In this document: positions 6,715-15,095 of the stretch, piece after piece | Layout: each line of letters begins with the position of its first letter | How positions within the stretch are numbered: the stretch's first letter is position 1 | Source of the DNA: CAZZKE01 sp964655005 | GTDB taxonomy: Bacteria > Pseudomonadota > Alphaproteobacteria > Rhodospirillales > JABHCV01 | Length of the DNA stretch: 30,552 bases | Direction: 5' to 3' | Assembly (NCBI GenBank): GCA_964655005.1 | Contig: CAZZKE010000035.1 | Span: 1-30,552, forward strand | The notes under the pieces: generated by a model | Database searches by the model: none | What the model was told of the DNA's origin: nothing | The model's input: only the letters and a program-made list of their open reading frames with translations | Made by a program: the position numbers and the translations under genes

Positions 6715-7482
6715 ATGCAACTTGTTGAAACCTATCAGCCGATCAGAACGCTTAAGCCGGTCGCGCCGGACATCTGGATAGTCGATGGGCCGATCGAGAA
6801 AATGCGGCAATTCGGGTTAAGCATTCCTTTCCCCACCCGCATGACCGTGATCCGTCTGCCGGGCCGTCAATTGTTTGTCCACTCGCCGGTCAAACCGGAT
6901 GAAGCCCTGTTTCAATTAATTGCGGATCTTGGCGAGGTGAAGCATCTGGTTTCTCCCAATAAAATACATTACGCCTCTGTTGGTTCATGGGCTGAGCGTT
7001 TCCCGAATGCCATCTGCTGGGCGTCACCGGGAGTGCGTGAGCGCGCCAAAAGTCATAATATTACGGTACATTTTGACTGCGACTTGGGTGACGAGCCGGA
7101 TGCAGCATGGGCCGGCTGGATCGACCAGTTAATTTTTCGCGGCAGCAGTTTCATGGACGAAGTGGTGTTTTTCCACAAGTCTTCAAAAACCTTAATCCTC
7201 GCCGATCTTATCGAAAATTTCGAGCGATCCAAAACAAACCGACTGATGCATTGGCCGCTAAAATTAGCGGGAAACCTCGATCCGGACGGCAAACTGCCGA
7301 TAGATTTGCGGTTCACTTTTCGTGGTTCTTACAAACAGGCGTACGATAGCTATATGCGCATGTTGGCGTGGCAACCGTCGCGGGTGATCCTGGCCCATGG
7401 ACGCTGCTATGACAAAGATGGAACCGAAGAAATCAAACGCGCCTTCCGCTGGCTGACCGGACACTTACCGGGGACAAGCTGA
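6715..7482 (+). CDS. DUF4336 protein, degenerate metallo-beta-lactamase fold
   Basis: This is a 255-residue protein that I assign to DUF4336, a group related to metallo-beta-lactamases. Family-like phrases are DIWIVDGPI near residue 19, FVHSPVKPDE near residue 54, LVSPNKIHYASVGSWAERFPNA near residue 79, and ILAHGRCY near residue 226. The usual HxHxDH zinc motif is replaced by PNKIHYAS, so classic hydrolase chemistry is doubtful. There is no signal peptide or membrane segment. GGAA about 11 nt upstream is a weak ribosome site. It stands alone, 82 bp after the glycosylase gene and convergent with the cytochrome gene; the 173 bp after it hold only minor hairpins. The function is unknown. Confidence 0.75.
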   Translation: MQLVETYQPIRTLKPVAPDIWIVDGPIEKMRQFGLSIPFPTRMTVIRLPGRQLFVHSPVKPDEALFQLIADLGEVKHLVSPNKIHYASVGSWAERFPNAICWASPGVRERAKSHNITVHFDCDLGDEPDAAWAGWIDQLIFRGSSFMDEVVFFHKSSKTLILADLIENFERSKTNRLMHWPLKLAGNLDPDGKLPIDLRFTFRGSYKQAYDSYMRMLAWQPSRVILAHGRCYDKDGTEEIKRAFRWLTGHLPGTS

Positions 7483-7655
7483 TTTTTCGGATTACGGCGA
7501 CAGTATACTAAACCTACAATATTGCTGATGCACCTCTATGTGGGATTCTATCCGGAAACATCCATTTAGCCAAATTCCATCACTGGGAAATTGGCGTTTA
7601 GGATGGCACGCTACACTTGTGCCCGGAAGCAGTATCGGAACGCGCCATGGCGGTC

Positions 7656-8291
7656 TTATGGCCCGGCGGGGTTATCGACCAGTTCAGCCCGCGAAAGTAT
7701 TCGCGCTTCCTTCCTGCAATCACGCATACAACGGGTGTTGGAGGTATCCGGGTTTTGCCCATTCGGCACAAACCCCTTCCTGTTCGGCATCCTGATTTCC
7801 GGAAGATTGTCCTTGTTCAGCACCCCGTTCTCGTCCCAAAGATCGTTCATATCCAGGATAAGGGCGGTCAGGGAATAAACCTCATCCGCCGTCAGTGACT
7901 GTGCGTCGCCGAACGGCATGGCGCGTCTGATGTAGTCAAACAGGATTGGCGCATAAGGCCACAGGCTGCCCACCCGCCGTTTCGGATTGTCTTCGGCGAG
8001 GGACCCGACCCCGCCGAACAGCGCCGGGATACGGCCCGAACCTTCGCCAAAGTCACCGTGACAGCCGGCGCATTTTTCAAGGTAGATTGCCTCGCCGGCG
8101 CCGACCGTGCCTTTCCCGTCGGGCAGGCCGGCGCCGTCATAGCGGACATCGATATCCCACGCCGCGAAATCTCCGGGCATCACGGTCTTCCCGTGTCCAA
8201 AATTTCTTTCCCCCGTCTGCGCCAGTGCATGGGGCAAGATGCTGAGGGAGATAACGGCGAAAATCGCCAATATATTAATCAACCTGCACAT
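7656..8291 (-). CDS. Mono-haem cytochrome c, SoxD-like electron acceptor
   Basis: This is a 211-residue periplasmic c-type cytochrome with a Sec signal peptide cleaved after HALA (residue 24). One haem site, CAGCH, is at 74-78, and M125 in RRAMPFGD is the likely distal ligand. Two further cysteines stand in the C-terminal NTRCMRDC motif. It starts inside the 3' end of the soxC-like gene (17-nt overlap, GGAG nine nt before the ATG), so it is the partner of that enzyme and would accept its electrons. The SoxD of Paracoccus is longer and has two haems; this one is short with one. SorB-like or another sulfite dehydrogenase cytochrome is the alternative. Confidence 0.82.
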   Translation of the reverse strand: MCRLINILAIFAVISLSILPHALAQTGERNFGHGKTVMPGDFAAWDIDVRYDGAGLPDGKGTVGAGEAIYLEKCAGCHGDFGEGSGRIPALFGGVGSLAEDNPKRRVGSLWPYAPILFDYIRRAMPFGDAQSLTADEVYSLTALILDMNDLWDENGVLNKDNLPEIRMPNRKGFVPNGQNPDTSNTRCMRDCRKEARILSRAELVDNPAGP

Positions 8292-9555
8292 TTTGCACCG
8301 CTCCGTCCGGCTTCACATGCCAGGTCATTATCATGTTGTTGTGGTAGATTGAATTAACGCCCCTCGCCTCGCGAAGCTGGCCGATGGTCGGCTGTACGTA
8401 GCCGGTTTCATCCCGGGCGCGGCTTTGCAGCAATGCTTCCTGCCCGTTCCACGCCCACGGCAATGAGAACCGGGTCAGGGCCTTGGGTATAACGGGACCG
8501 TGCAGATTGCTTTCACGCCATGACCGGCCGCCGTCAAACGATACATCGACCCCGGCTATTCGTCCCTCTCCCGACCAGGCGAGGCCGTTGATTATGTGCT
8601 TGCCCCTGGCCGTCAACGGGGCCTCGGGGCATGGGCTGGTGATGACGGATTTTGCTTCCTGGATAAAAGTAAACTGACGCGATACGCCGTCTTCCAGCAA
8701 ATCAGCGTAGCGGGCCGTTTCCTCGCGCGTGTTCCACGGCCGGTCGCCAATTTCAATTCTGCGCAGCCACTTTATATTGGTGGAACCTTCCCAGCCCGGC
8801 AAAACTAGCCGCAGCGGGTAGCCTTGTTCCGGGCGCAGGGATTCACCGTTCTGGGCGTAGACGATAATGGCGTCGTCAAGCGCCTTTTCAAGCGGGATGC
8901 TGCGTGCATATGCAGCCGAGTCGGCGCTTTCCACAAGCATCCATCTGGCTTGCGTCCGCAATCCGGCCTCGTCCAGCAGTATCTTGAGGGCAACCCCCGT
9001 CCACTCGCAGCTGGATACCATGCCGTGGCTGAATTGCACCGAGTTGGCCTGGGCGCTTTGCCATTCCATTGCCGTATTGCCGGCGCATTCGATAAAATGC
9101 ACGACGGAGACGGACGGAAATCTTTTGATGTCCTCCACCGTGAAGACAAGCGGCCGGTCCACCATTCCGTGAAGGACGAGTCGATGCCGGTCGGGATCAA
9201 TGCCGGGAACGCCGGCGTGATGGCGTTCAAAGAAAAGTCCGTTGGGGGTGATGCTTCCGGAAAGATGTTGCAGCGGCGCGAAGCCGACGGATGATTCACG
9301 GGCGACCTGAAACCAGGGGAGCCATTTCCGCACGACATTTTTCTCATACATGGAAGGAACGCCGTATGCCGGGGTTGTCACCCCCGAGCCGAGTTCGTGG
9401 CTCCATTCCGGAATTCCCAACTGCTCACCGCGGGCGCCGCCCGTACCGGCGAAAGTCAGCCCCGCGCCGACCGTCAGGCCCCGGCGAAGAAAATCACGAC
9501 GATTGGGACCCGGCTTTTTCCCCGGTTCCTCGGGGGGTGGCTTTTTCTCGTTCAT
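8275..9555 (-). CDS. soxC: SoxC-like molybdopterin sulfur/sulfite dehydrogenase
   Basis: This is a 426-residue periplasmic enzyme of the sulfite oxidase family. A twin-arginine signal (RRDFLRRGLTVGAG, Arg19-Arg20) exports it folded with its cofactor. The oxidoreductase domain carries the molybdenum-binding Cys157 in HFIECAGNTAMEW, and SCEWTGVALK follows as in SoxC. A C-terminal dimerisation domain (DVSFDGGRSW) completes it. The start chosen is ATG at 9555, with GGAG ten nt upstream; a TTG 21 nt earlier is less likely. The gene overlaps the cytochrome downstream. SoxXYZAB genes are not in the window, so this may act alone as a sulfite or sulfur dehydrogenase. No firm promoter is seen in the 211 bp upstream. 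Confidence 0.88.
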   Translation of the reverse strand: MNEKKPPPEEPGKKPGPNRRDFLRRGLTVGAGLTFAGTGGARGEQLGIPEWSHELGSGVTTPAYGVPSMYEKNVVRKWLPWFQVARESSVGFAPLQHLSGSITPNGLFFERHHAGVPGIDPDRHRLVLHGMVDRPLVFTVEDIKRFPSVSVVHFIECAGNTAMEWQSAQANSVQFSHGMVSSCEWTGVALKILLDEAGLRTQARWMLVESADSAAYARSIPLEKALDDAIIVYAQNGESLRPEQGYPLRLVLPGWEGSTNIKWLRRIEIGDRPWNTREETARYADLLEDGVSRQFTFIQEAKSVITSPCPEAPLTARGKHIINGLAWSGEGRIAGVDVSFDGGRSWRESNLHGPVIPKALTRFSLPWAWNGQEALLQSRARDETGYVQPTIGQLREARGVNSIYHNNMIMTWHVKPDGAVQNVQVD

Positions 9556-9766
9556 GCCGGGAATGCTCCAATTCAATGCCTGCCGTCATACCGTAATTTG
9601 AACAACCGGTATTTCGAGCCAACGCAGGGTTTGTCTGATTCCGGTGGATATTCTGGCGGTGTATGGATGATGCCGCAAGCGCCAAGTTCCGGTTACGCTG
9701 ATGGTTTGGCGGCGCCCTGGGCGTGCCCCCGGTTGAACCGAACACCCGGTATTATGTTCGCCACGG

Positions 9767-10486
9767 TCATTTAAACGGATCATCGTGTCCCATGCGCCAA
9801 TCTTCGACCGCCCGGTCGCCGCGGCGGATTTGAAATTTGGTCATGCGCGGCATCAACCGGTCCAGCGCCCGCCTGGGATCGTATAGCGGGTTCAGGGCAA
9901 TGGCGGCGTCCCGTCCGGGCAGGGCCAGCGTATACCACTTATAAGCTTCGACAAAATCCCGGCCATCGGCCCAGCCTTCCTCGTACATGGCGCCCAGCAG
10001 ATACTGGGCGATTCGGTGCCCCTTGCGGGCCGCCTTTTTATACAGCAAAAAGGCTTCGGCGTAATCCTGGACGACGCCACGGCCATGAAAATACATCTGC
10101 GCCATGGCGAACTCGGCGTCCCGGCTGCCGCTCATTTTTGCGGCCAGACCATACCACTCGAACGCCTTGGCCAGATTCTGGCGAACGCCGTCGCCCCGTT
10201 CGAGAATTTGGCCTAGCGCGTACTGGGAACCGGCGTGGCCTTGCAGCGCCGCCTTCTTGTACCACTTATAGGCCAGCGCCATGTTCCTGTCCCTGCCCCG
10301 GCCAAAACGGTAGGCCTGACCCAGCGCATATTGGGAACCGACCCGCCCGGCCCGCGCCATCTTTTCCATGGCCATAGTGCCCGGCGGCGGTCGGTCGGGC
10401 TGGTAAACAAACAGCCGCCACGTCAGGGCGAGAGCGAGCACAACCAGGACCATGACGATCAACAGGCGTAAGTATCTTCGCTTCAT
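9767..10486 (-). CDS. Sel1-repeat (TPR-like) membrane-anchored protein
   Basis: This is a 239-residue protein with an N-terminal signal anchor (MKRRYLRLLIVMVLVVLALA, about residues 7-26), which places the rest in the periplasm. Four Sel1-like repeats of about 36 residues follow, each with an A-x-x-x-LG-x-x-Y/L pattern: about 48-84, 85-121, 122-158 and 159-192. A basic C-terminal region without repeats ends it. Such solenoids hold protein partners, often in envelope or signalling complexes; the partner here is unknown. It follows the lipoprotein gene by 26 bp on the same strand, so the two form an operon. The ribosome site is weak. Confidence 0.82.
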   Translation of the reverse strand: MKRRYLRLLIVMVLVVLALALTWRLFVYQPDRPPPGTMAMEKMARAGRVGSQYALGQAYRFGRGRDRNMALAYKWYKKAALQGHAGSQYALGQILERGDGVRQNLAKAFEWYGLAAKMSGSRDAEFAMAQMYFHGRGVVQDYAEAFLLYKKAARKGHRIAQYLLGAMYEEGWADGRDFVEAYKWYTLALPGRDAAIALNPLYDPRRALDRLMPRMTKFQIRRGDRAVEDWRMGHDDPFK

Positions 10487-10512
10487 GGCGGTTATTCTAA
10501 CCGAAAGAGCAA

Positions 10513-10842
10513 TTATTCAATATCGACGTTATGGGAATTGTCGCCAAGCTGGCGCTGGTTGCCGTTATAGGGGTCGGGTCGATCGTAACAATCGACACTG
10601 CCAAGCGACCGATAGCACCATACTTTCGGGCTCGGATTAAGTTCATCTTCCTCGCAATAGCTGCGTCCGGTGCTGCTGCGCACGATCGAGCAGTTCTTGC
10701 CGCTGGCGTAGGAGACGATGTGATCGCTTAACGGCTTGCCGGTGCCGACCGCCGTAATGCCCTCGACGGCGGCAATCGGCGGGACCAAAGCGGTACAGGC
10801 CGAAAGCAACAACACTATAAACGTGGCGGCGGTAGTCCGCAT
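10513..10842 (-). CDS. Small lipoprotein, conserved hypothetical
   Basis: This is a 109-residue protein with a lipoprotein signal: MRTTAATFIVLLLSAC, the lipobox LSAC placing the lipidated Cys at residue 16. The mature part has a conserved look (LSDHIVSYASGKNCSIVRSSTGRSYCEED, shown here in part) and four more cysteines, which could form two disulfides in the periplasm. I recall similar proteins in other alphaproteobacteria but no function. It is the first gene of a two-gene unit with the Sel1-repeat protein. It is divergent from the peroxiredoxin-like gene, with a CtrA-like box and phased repeats in between. Confidence 0.75.
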   Translation of the reverse strand: MRTTAATFIVLLLSACTALVPPIAAVEGITAVGTGKPLSDHIVSYASGKNCSIVRSSTGRSYCEEDELNPSPKVWCYRSLGSVDCYDRPDPYNGNQRQLGDNSHNVDIE

Positions 10843-10860
10843 GGGGTGCGCTTCTTCAAA

Positions 10861-10915
10861 ATCAGTTATCGATCAGTTATTAAAATGACTCATCGCCGGT
10901 TAATTCCCGGTTAAT
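10861..10915. promoter_or_regulatory. CtrA-like box and phased direct repeats
   Basis: Two 9-bp direct repeats, CCGGTTAAT (10896-10904 and 10907-10915), lie exactly 11 bp apart. They form TTAA-N7-TTAA (10900-10914), the consensus of the alphaproteobacterial cell-cycle regulator CtrA. Just upstream a related pair, ATCAGTTAT (10861-10869 and 10872-10880), is also 11 bp apart and gives TTAT-N7-TTAT. The four GTTA cores are spaced 11, 23 and 11 bp, so all lie on about the same face of the helix. The site lies between the divergent lipoprotein and peroxiredoxin-like genes and could control either. A TATAAA at 10955-10960 may be the -10 box of the plus-strand gene, though no good -35 box was seen. 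Confidence 0.55.
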
Positions 10916-10984
10916 GGACTGGACCACGGATCGGCAATGTTTTAAGCAATCTGGTATAAATCAGGGACAGGAGGAAACGACCGA

Positions 10985-11560
10985 ATGGTATCCACCGAGA
11001 CGCCGGTTTGTGATTTTGGCTGGAAAGCCGTCGATTTTTCCCTGTTGGGCGTCGATGGCAGGACCTGGTCGCTGGCCGATATCAGCGGCCCGAACGGTAC
11101 GCTGGTGATGTTCATCTGCAACCATTGCCCCTACGTCAAGGCAATTACCGGCCGGCTGGTCCGGGATGCCGCAGAACTTCAGGATATGGGCATCGGGGTG
11201 ATCGCCATCATGTCCAACGACGCCACCGATTACCCCGAGGATTCTTTTGAAAACATGAAATCCGTAGCCGGAAACTGCGGCTTTACCTTCCCCTATGTCA
11301 TTGATCCAACACAGCAAACGGCCAGGGCCTATGGCGCCGTCTGCACTCCGGATTTTTTCGGATTCAACAAGGATCTGGAATTGCAGTACCGCGGCCGGCT
11401 GGATTCATCGGGGATGCTGGCCGGCCCCGGCGATGCCCGCCGCGAGCTTTTTCAGGCCATGAGCGGGGTCGCCAAAACCGGTCGTGGGCCATCCGACCAG
11501 ATCCCGTCCATGGGCTGTTCGATAAAATGGATCGACCAGGGCCACCAATCTAAAAATTGA
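10985..11560 (+). CDS. AhpC/TSA-family thioredoxin-fold protein
   Basis: This is a 191-residue thioredoxin-fold protein of the peroxiredoxin-like (AhpC/TSA, redoxin) group. A CxxC pair, C45-N-H-C48 in FICNHCPYVK, stands at the active-site position, and VCTPDFFGF near residue 118 carries the cis-Pro loop. SMGCSIKW near the C-terminus is typical of this subgroup. There is no signal peptide, so it acts in the cytosol, probably as a thiol peroxidase or disulfide reductase; the substrate is unknown. The start at 10985 has a perfect AGGAGG ten nt upstream. It stands alone, divergent from the lipoprotein gene, and a CtrA-like site lies upstream. Confidence 0.85.
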   Translation: MVSTETPVCDFGWKAVDFSLLGVDGRTWSLADISGPNGTLVMFICNHCPYVKAITGRLVRDAAELQDMGIGVIAIMSNDATDYPEDSFENMKSVAGNCGFTFPYVIDPTQQTARAYGAVCTPDFFGFNKDLELQYRGRLDSSGMLAGPGDARRELFQAMSGVAKTGRGPSDQIPSMGCSIKWIDQGHQSKN

Positions 11561-11658
11561 AAAGTTAATATGGGGGTTTGCCTTCCGCCGCTTAGGTGGA
11601 TATTTTAGGCCCCTGTTTTGGTGGTATTTTGCCGCAACATTGACAATTGGAGAGTCCC

Positions 11659-12324
11659 TTGGCCGAACCCTTGGAAGACGGTATTTTTCGCGAAATCAAC
11701 GAGGAACTCAGACAGGAAAATTTCGCCAAGCTGTGGAAAAAATACGGTGCTGTCGTTATCGCGGGCGCCGTCGGCCTGGTCGTCGCCGTCGGCGGCTATC
11801 AGGCCTGGCGCAGCATCGATCTGAATAGCCGCCTGAAACAGGGCGAACGCTTTTCGGCCGCCGTTCGCATGGCCCAGACCGGCAGTATTGATACCGCGCT
11901 GGAAGAACTGAACACCCTGTACGGCGACAGCGACGCCGGATACCGGTTGCTGTCGTCCTTTCAAAACGCCGGCCTGCAATCCCGCAAGGGCGACTTCACC
12001 GCCGCCGCCGCCGCATACGACCGCATCGCCGATGACGGCGGCGTCGACAGTATCTACCGCGATCTCGCCAGATTGCTGGCGACCACCGCGCTGATTAATT
12101 CCGGAGCCGCCGACCAGAACCTGCTGGCCCGCCTGCAACCATTGGACAACGACGCCAATCCGTGGCGTCACAGCGCCCGTGAAATGCTCGCCCTGATCGC
12201 CGAGCGCAGCGGCGACAGGGCTAGATCCCGTGATCTGTTCAAGGCCCTGTCCGAAGACGCCACGGCACCGCAGGGCATTCGCCAGCGGGCCGCCCAAATG
12301 CTGGCCGCCCTGGGCGGCAAATGA
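11659..12324 (+). CDS. YfgM-like tetratricopeptide membrane protein
   Basis: This 221-residue protein has a short cytoplasmic N-terminus (EDGIFREINEELRQENFAKL in part), one transmembrane helix at about 31-48 and a periplasmic TPR-like region (TPR_21/YfgM type). In E. coli YfgM associates with the SecYEG translocon and the chaperone PpiD, handing on exported proteins. The start chosen is TTG at 11659, with GGAG six nt upstream; a TTG at 11647 lacks a ribosome site. It overlaps bamB by ATGA, and the order yfgM-bamB-der is widely conserved, which strengthens the call. No clear terminator or promoter is seen in the 98 bp before it. Confidence 0.88.
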   Translation: MAEPLEDGIFREINEELRQENFAKLWKKYGAVVIAGAVGLVVAVGGYQAWRSIDLNSRLKQGERFSAAVRMAQTGSIDTALEELNTLYGDSDAGYRLLSSFQNAGLQSRKGDFTAAAAAYDRIADDGGVDSIYRDLARLLATTALINSGAADQNLLARLQPLDNDANPWRHSAREMLALIAERSGDRARSRDLFKALSEDATAPQGIRQRAAQMLAALGGK

Positions 12325-13682
12325 CCATGTGGAAATTGGATCGCCGCAAATTTCGCAATTTCACGGCCATCGCCGCGCTGTTACTGCTTGGGGCCTGCGA
12401 ATCGCTGACCGGGCCGGGCGGTATTTTCGGCGGTGATGTAAAGCCGCCGCTGGAAGGCGACCGCATATCGGTGCTGCTGGATCAACGGTCGCTGTCACCG
12501 TCACCGCAATTAGCCGACAAGAACATCCTGCTGCCGGCCCCGACCCCCAACACCGACTGGCCGCAGGCCGGTGGTTACGCCAACCATGCCATGCACCATA
12601 TCACCGTAGGCGACAATCTGAAGCCTATATGGCGGGCCAACGCCGGCGCCGCAGCGACCGACGAGGTCCGCCTGATCGGCTCGCCGATCGTTTCCGGCGG
12701 TCGGGTTTTCGCGATGGATTCCGCCACCGCCGTCAGCGCCTTTGACGCCAAATCGGGCAAACAGTTATGGCGCACCGCCCTGACCCCGGCGGAAGAAGCG
12801 GACGACGACAACATCGGTGGCGGCCTGGCCTTCGAAAACGGCGTCGTTTTCGCCACCACCGGCTTCGCCCAGGTCATCGCCATTGACGCCGCCAGCGGCA
12901 AGATTTTATGGCGGAAACAGGTGGTCGGGCCGATCCATTCGGCGCCGACAGTGCGGGCCGGGCGGGTCTTCACGATAACCATCGACAGCCGGCTGTATGC
13001 CCTTGACGCCGGCGACGGCAGTGAAATCTGGACCTATTCGGGAATTTCCGAAGTCGCCAGCCTGCTTGGCGGGGCCAGCCCGGCGGTCGATGCCGGGGTC
13101 GTTGTCGCCCCGTTCGCATCCGGTGAACTGGTCGCGCTGAAGGCTGAAAACGGTCGTATTCTGTGGAGTGATTCCCTGTCGGCGACCAGACGCACGGACG
13201 TGGTTTCGACCATGGCCCAAATTCGCGGTCGCCCGATCATCGACCGGGGCCGGGTTTTCGCGGTTTCTCATGGCGGCCTGATGGTGTCCATCGACCTGCG
13301 CAGCGGTCGCCGCATCTGGCAGAAGGAAATCGGCGGCCTGACCAGCCCCTGGGTAGCCGGCAATTATATTTTCATGCTGACCAATGACGCCGAAATTACC
13401 GCTATTTCCCGCGATGACGGTCGTATCTACTGGGTTCGCGGGCTGCCCCGTTTCGCCGATCCGAAAACCAGGGACCAGCCTATTGTATGGTCCGGCCCGC
13501 TGCTCGCCAGCGACCGCCTGATCGTCGCCGGATCGAATGGCGAAGTCCGGGCGATATCTCCCTATAGCGGCAAGTTTCTGGGCAAAATAAAATTGCCGTC
13601 GGGCATATCCGTGCCGCCGGTGATCGCCGATAAAACGGTTTATTTTCTGACCGACAGCGCCACCCTCGTCGCTTATCGCTGA
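12321..13682 (+). CDS. bamB: Outer membrane assembly lipoprotein BamB
   Basis: This is a 453-residue beta-propeller lipoprotein of the BAM complex, which inserts beta-barrel proteins into the outer membrane. The lipobox LLGAC puts the lipidated Cys at about residue 26. PQQ-like blades repeat the pattern DAKSGKQLWR, DAASGKILWR, DAGDGSEIWTY, KAENGRILW, DLRSGRRIWQ, SRDDGRIYWVR and SPYSGKFLG across the chain. An extended linker of about 60 residues separates the lipid anchor from the propeller. It starts at ATGA on the yfgM stop (a second ATG lies 6 nt later) and der follows after 9 nt, so all three are cotranscribed. Confidence 0.95.
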   Translation: MTMWKLDRRKFRNFTAIAALLLLGACESLTGPGGIFGGDVKPPLEGDRISVLLDQRSLSPSPQLADKNILLPAPTPNTDWPQAGGYANHAMHHITVGDNLKPIWRANAGAAATDEVRLIGSPIVSGGRVFAMDSATAVSAFDAKSGKQLWRTALTPAEEADDDNIGGGLAFENGVVFATTGFAQVIAIDAASGKILWRKQVVGPIHSAPTVRAGRVFTITIDSRLYALDAGDGSEIWTYSGISEVASLLGGASPAVDAGVVVAPFASGELVALKAENGRILWSDSLSATRRTDVVSTMAQIRGRPIIDRGRVFAVSHGGLMVSIDLRSGRRIWQKEIGGLTSPWVAGNYIFMLTNDAEITAISRDDGRIYWVRGLPRFADPKTRDQPIVWSGPLLASDRLIVAGSNGEVRAISPYSGKFLGKIKLPSGISVPPVIADKTVYFLTDSATLVAYR

Positions 13683-13691
13683 TAGCCGCAA

Positions 13692-15092
13692 ATGACTTTT
13701 TCCGTTGCCATTATCGGCCGTCCCAACGTCGGCAAGTCGACTCTGTTCAACCGCTTGGTCGGCAAGCGTCTGGCCATAGTCGACGATACCCCCGGCGTCA
13801 CCCGCGACCGCCGCGAAGGCGAAGGCCGCATATCGGACCTGGTTTTTACCATCGTCGATACCGCCGGCCTGGAAGATGCGCTTGATGACTCGCTCGAAGG
13901 GCGCATGCGCAAACAGACCGAAAGCGCCCTGCTGGGCGCCGATGTGACCCTGATGATGATCGACGCCAGGGCCGGCGTGACGCCGCTGGACGCCCATTTC
14001 GCCCAGTGGCTGCGCCGCCGGAACGTACCGGTCATCCTGCTTGCCAACAAATGTGAAGGCCGTGCCGGGGCCGCCGGACTTGGCGATTCCTACCGCCTTG
14101 GGATCGGCGACCCGATTGCCATTTCCGCCGAACATGGCGAAGGCATCGGCGAATTATATGACGCCTTACTGCCCTTCGCCGGAGAGCAACGGACACCGGT
14201 CCGGGAACGATCCCGCAGGCGAGACCGCGGCAAACAGCCGGAACACCAAATATTGGCCGACGAAGACGACGACGAAGCCCGTCGCACCATCAGCATGGCC
14301 ATAGTCGGTCGCCCCAACGTCGGCAAATCAACCCTGGTAAATCAACTGCTTGGCGAGGACCGCATGCTGACCGGCCCGGAAGCGGGCATTACCCGCGACG
14401 CCATATCGACAAGCTGGCGTTATGGGGAGCGGGAAATAAAACTGGTCGATACCGCCGGGTTGCGCCGCAAGTCCCGGGTGACGGAAAAGGTCGAAGGCCT
14501 GTCGGGCAGCGATTCAATCCGTTCCATCAAATATGCCCAGGTCGTGGTGCTGGTGCTGGATAGCGAAGACATGCTGGAAAAGCAGGACCTGACCATCGCC
14601 AGAAGGGTAATCGAAGAAGGCCGGGTGCTGATAATCGCCGTCAATAAATGGGATTTGGTGAAGGATCAGAAAAAAGCCCTCAGGCGCCTGGATGACCGTT
14701 TGCAAACTTCGCTGCCACAGGTTCGCGGCATTCCGATTATTACCCTGTCGGCCAAAACCGGTCGCGGAACCGACAAACTTTTGCCGGCGGTGATGAAAAC
14801 CTACACGTTGTGGAACAGCCGTATTTCCACCGGCCAGCTCAACCGCTGGCTGGAAGCGATCATCGAACACCATCCGCCGCCCCTGGGCAGCGGCGGTCGG
14901 CGCATCAAGCTGCGCTACATGACCCAGGCCAAGACCCGTCCGCCGACTTTCGTGGTGTTCGCCAGCCGCGCCGAAAACCTGCCCGAATCCTATTCCAGAT
15001 ATCTGGTCAACTCGCTGCGCGATGATTTCAAGCTGGCCGGCGTGCCAATCCGGCTGCATACCAAAAAAGGCAAGAATCCCTATGCGGCATAG
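13692..15092 (+). CDS. der: Ribosome assembly GTPase Der (EngA)
   Basis: This is a 466-residue GTPase with two tandem G domains and a C-terminal KH-like domain, needed to assemble the 50S subunit. G1 motifs GRPNVGKS stand at 9-16 and 206-213. The first domain has DTPG, DTAG and NKCE (about 119-122); the second has DTAG and NKWD. The linker (about 165-198) is highly charged, first basic and then acidic (DEDDDEA). The KH-like domain starts near residue 370 and includes RRIKLRYMTQAKTRPPTF. It closes the yfgM-bamB-der operon; its stop lies 3 bp from the stop of the convergent small gene of the AOR operon. Confidence 0.97.
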   Translation: MTFSVAIIGRPNVGKSTLFNRLVGKRLAIVDDTPGVTRDRREGEGRISDLVFTIVDTAGLEDALDDSLEGRMRKQTESALLGADVTLMMIDARAGVTPLDAHFAQWLRRRNVPVILLANKCEGRAGAAGLGDSYRLGIGDPIAISAEHGEGIGELYDALLPFAGEQRTPVRERSRRRDRGKQPEHQILADEDDDEARRTISMAIVGRPNVGKSTLVNQLLGEDRMLTGPEAGITRDAISTSWRYGEREIKLVDTAGLRRKSRVTEKVEGLSGSDSIRSIKYAQVVVLVLDSEDMLEKQDLTIARRVIEEGRVLIIAVNKWDLVKDQKKALRRLDDRLQTSLPQVRGIPIITLSAKTGRGTDKLLPAVMKTYTLWNSRISTGQLNRWLEAIIEHHPPPLGSGGRRIKLRYMTQAKTRPPTFVVFASRAENLPESYSRYLVNSLRDDFKLAGVPIRLHTKKGKNPYAA

Positions 15093-15095
15093 GTA

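Noticed and set aside
9556..9766. Promoter for the soxC-like gene
   Set aside because: Several TTG-rich boxes occur, but none pairs with a good -10 box at proper spacing.
11639..11644. Perfect TTGACA before the yfgM-like gene
   Set aside because: It lies just upstream of the ribosome site, and the -10 box would have to fall inside the coding region, where none is seen.
12906..14135. 409-codon antisense frame across bamB and der
   Set aside because: It shadows two well-supported genes and its translation has no recognisable domain.
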